Assembly (NCBI GenBank): GCA_018061385.1 | Contig: JAGOUF010000154.1 | Span: 1 to 6,230 of the forward strand | Source of the DNA: Chitinophagaceae bacterium | Lineage (GTDB): Bacteria > Bacteroidota > Bacteroidia > Chitinophagales > Chitinophagaceae | Length of the DNA: 6,230 nt | Reading direction: 5' to 3' | Part shown: positions 4,168 through 6,230 of the stretch, piece by piece | How positions within the stretch are numbered: the stretch's first letter is position 1 | Layout of the letters: each line of letters starts with the position of its first letter | The notes under the pieces: model-generated | Seen by the model: the letters and a program-made list of their open reading frames with translations, nothing else | Told to the model about the DNA's origin: nothing | Databases searched by the model: none | Position numbers and translations under genes: made by a program

Positions 4168-6230
4168 ATGTAGTTGCATTATTTTTTTCAATTCGTTTGT
4201 ATTGAATAGATTGTTTACCGATTCGGCTATATCAACTTTTTCTCTATTGGTTAAGTGAAAACTTAAGTTGGCAGCTTTATCTTTTGCTGCAGGTGTATAT
4301 TGAAAACATATTCTTTTTAAGTTAGAACCATAAGTTTCACTTAAATATTCCAATTGCCCTTGCTGGTAATAATCTTGTAGTTTAAACCAATTATTTTGTA
4401 GCAAAAAAGCAGGTTTTGTAAAAAGCCCAACTAAGTTTTTACTATCATAAGGTTTATCCCAATCGCTCATACTTCTATCTCTAATTTGTATCAATACAAC
4501 TTTACTCGTATTGGCTTGTAACCAAGTTTTAAATACGTCAACAAATCGCATACTATTTTCTAATCCATAGTTGTCTCTAATTCCTGCATCCATCACATCA
4601 ATTACAGGATTGGTTGGCAACCAAACATTGGGCAATACATACGGAAAAGTTGCATTCATTCGCAATGCACTTAACAGCTGTATTTGGTTGCTATTTTGTT
4701 TAGCAAAAAAGCTATTAAAATCAACAGCATCAGGATCGGCAGGGGTAATATTATTGTTTGTAGCTGCCCTCATTAAAAAACGTACAGGTTGTGTACAAAT
4801 AATCATTTTTCTTCCATCTCTTGTAACTACGCTATTCAATAACATAGTTGGTATATTGGCCAAGTTTTCATCGGTAGTATAATCTTTCAAGCTTTTGTTT
4901 AAATAACCTCTTGTGTTTTCATTTAACTTTTGTTCAAAAGCATAGCCTCTGTCTTTTACATAATCAAACCCTCCTACACTAAATTTTTGAACAGGACTAA
5001 TTAAATCTCTACTTACAAATGATGAAAAAAGTGGATTCAATAAATCTTTAGAAATATCATTTCTGTAAGTTGCATCTTGTAAATTAATGGGCTTTTTTTC
5101 TAACTTCAATCTATACAATTCTCTAAAATATGCAGCACCCAACAAGCCACCAGAAGCTCCATTAATTAGTACAGTATTGACCATTAGTTGACCTTGCATG
5201 GCACTATCTAATTGTTGTAAAATATTAAATGTAAAATATGCACTACGCAAACCTCCACCACTTGTATTAATAATATATAAAACAGGTAAAGTACTAGTTT
5301 GCTTAGCTTTCCAGGCATCCAATCTTTTTATAAATGCAATTTTATCTTGCTCAATATTGGCATCACTTGCCAAATTAAGCAATGTGTTTTTATCGTAAGT
5401 GGGCCTACCATTTATATTGATATAATTTAATCCATATGCTTTATTTCGAGGATTGATAATATTGTGTTCGTACAAAAAGTTTAACCCAAAATATACTACC
5501 AATACTACAGGAATACTCCAACTTCTTAAGAATACAGACAGTGCTCCACCAAATGCAATTAATAAAGAAAATAGAATGGTAATACTTGCAGCTGCTGGTA
5601 ATTGAAACAATCTACTATCGCTAGAAAAACCCACCAACACCAAAAAAATAAATGCTACAATAAATGCAATTACTGCAGCAAAATGTTGCCTTTGAAAAAT
5701 GGTATCAAGCAACTCTCTACTATAATGTCTTATATCTCTTGGTTTGCGTAAATTAAGTTTGGCACTTAAAAACCAATCAACTCTAATTTCTTTTTTTTCT
5801 GTTGGCAAAGGGTTATTTACAAATGCTTGAGCATAGGTTTTATGGGCTTTATTCAAAACCAAATGCATACTATGATAAATTCTTTTATCCGCACTAAAAA
5901 AATAACCAAACGCCAATACCAGTGACAATAAATAGCCTGTTAAAAAACCCAACACCAACAATGCAGTTTCTCCAAACTCCAATAGTGTTTTATTGGTAGT
6001 ATAATCTATGGCTTTTAAAAAATAATAGCCTAAAAATAGCAATGGAATAATGCTATTGTTAATACAAAATTTTAAAAAGGGTTGTGCAGTGGTAGCTAAA
6101 AATTCAACATGTTTTCTGTGTAAAATAAATGTAGTTATATGCCAACTCATTACAAATACACCAATACTCATACCCACAATTGCAGTGCTAAAAAAACTAA
6201 CCTCGTTGTAATATTCTGGTGCAAGAAATA
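4156..6230 (-). CDS. Multi-pass membrane protein with C-terminal patatin-like phospholipase domain (5' end outside window)
   Basis: Predicted membrane-anchored lipid acyl hydrolase. The frame has no stop up to the right edge, so 690 residues are visible and the N-terminus is missing. A GTG at 6177 and an ATG at 6171 are in frame, but both fall inside the first hydrophobic helix (VSFFSTAIVGMSIGVFVMSW), and upstream codons read FLAPEYYNE, so neither is a credible start. Membrane segments in visible numbering lie at about 10-34, 56-73, 88-111, 184-201, 209-233 and 238-252. A basic loop (about 112-182) separates the third and fourth. The patatin domain follows, with oxyanion loop SGGGLR (323-328), nucleophile elbow GASGG with Ser359, LRMNATFPYVLP (522-533) and the dyad motif DAGIRDNYG with Asp547. 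Canonical patatins have DGG or DGA where this has DAG. Ser and Asp are both kept, so activity is plausible. I recall related large proteins in Bacteroidota with a further N-terminal helix. Substrate and role are unknown; it is adjacent to, but convergent with, the lipid kinase gene. Confidence 0.85.
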   Translation of the reverse strand, partial: FLAPEYYNEVSFFSTAIVGMSIGVFVMSWHITTFILHRKHVEFLATTAQPFLKFCINNSIIPLLFLGYYFLKAIDYTTNKTLLEFGETALLVLGFLTGYLLSLVLAFGYFFSADKRIYHSMHLVLNKAHKTYAQAFVNNPLPTEKKEIRVDWFLSAKLNLRKPRDIRHYSRELLDTIFQRQHFAAVIAFIVAFIFLVLVGFSSDSRLFQLPAAASITILFSLLIAFGGALSVFLRSWSIPVVLVVYFGLNFLYEHNIINPRNKAYGLNYININGRPTYDKNTLLNLASDANIEQDKIAFIKRLDAWKAKQTSTLPVLYIINTSGGGLRSAYFTFNILQQLDSAMQGQLMVNTVLINGASGGLLGAAYFRELYRLKLEKKPINLQDATYRNDISKDLLNPLFSSFVSRDLISPVQKFSVGGFDYVKDRGYAFEQKLNENTRGYLNKSLKDYTTDENLANIPTMLLNSVVTRDGRKMIICTQPVRFLMRAATNNNITPADPDAVDFNSFFAKQNSNQIQLLSALRMNATFPYVLPNVWLPTNPVIDVMDAGIRDNYGLENSMRFVDVFKTWLQANTSKVVLIQIRDRSMSDWDKPYDSKNLVGLFTKPAFLLQNNWFKLQDYYQQGQLEYLSETYGSNLKRICFQYTPAAKDKAANLSFHLTNREKVDIAESVNNLFNTNELKKIMQLHKNN

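Noticed and set aside
4571..4882. Open frames on the plus strand inside the patatin-like gene (also 5198-5398).
   Set aside because: Both lie wholly within the coding sequence that carries the patatin motifs, and their translations show no family features.
4156..6230. Patatin-like gene as an anti-phage effector (CapV/CBASS type).
   Set aside because: No nucleotide cyclase, sensor or other defence gene is adjacent, and the multi-pass membrane architecture differs from soluble CapV. The missing right flank prevents complete exclusion.

Overview
The window is strongly A+T-rich (roughly two thirds by eye) and densely coding. Several things point to Bacteroidota, most likely a low-GC member of the Chitinophagia/Sphingobacteriia group: no start codon has a recognisable Shine-Dalgarno sequence, a TTACTTTG element like the Bacteroidota -7 box sits just before the fabH-like gene, and the protein families fit. 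That includes the ABC ATPase/permease pair and the membrane-anchored patatin-like protein. The assignment rests on pattern recognition, since there is no marker gene in the window.

Layout: (1) Positions 1-1561, minus strand: a two-gene ABC transporter operon. The ATP-binding subunit (914-1561) comes first, followed after 29 nt by an FtsX/MacB-type permease (884 down to 1, C-terminal part outside the window). (2) Positions 1562-1694: a divergent intergenic region of 133 nt. (3) Positions 1695-4159, plus strand: a beta-ketoacyl-ACP synthase III (FabH-type), a small secreted protein of unknown function, and a DAGK/YegS-type lipid kinase, with gaps of 46 and 28 nt. (4) Positions 4156-6230, minus strand: a large multi-pass membrane protein with a C-terminal patatin-like phospholipase domain. 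Its reading frame stays open to the right edge, so its true N-terminus lies outside. Its stop codon interlocks with the lipid-kinase stop in the shared palindrome TTAA. There is no gene-free stretch above 300 bases, and I see no tRNA, rRNA, CRISPR, IS element or phage gene.

Theme: every recognisable gene touches lipids or the envelope. There is acyl-chain initiation (FabH), lipid phosphorylation (YegS/DgkB type), lipid acyl hydrolysis (patatin type) and an ABC system of the LolCDE/MacB/FtsX architecture. The genes lie in three transcription units of alternating direction, so a dedicated pathway is only a hypothesis. I found no clear case for a wholly new defence or mobile system. The points most worth a second look are the unusual ABC ATPase motifs, the patatin protein's predicted topology and DAG active-site variant, the enlarged FabH loop, and the interlocked convergent stops inside a hairpin.
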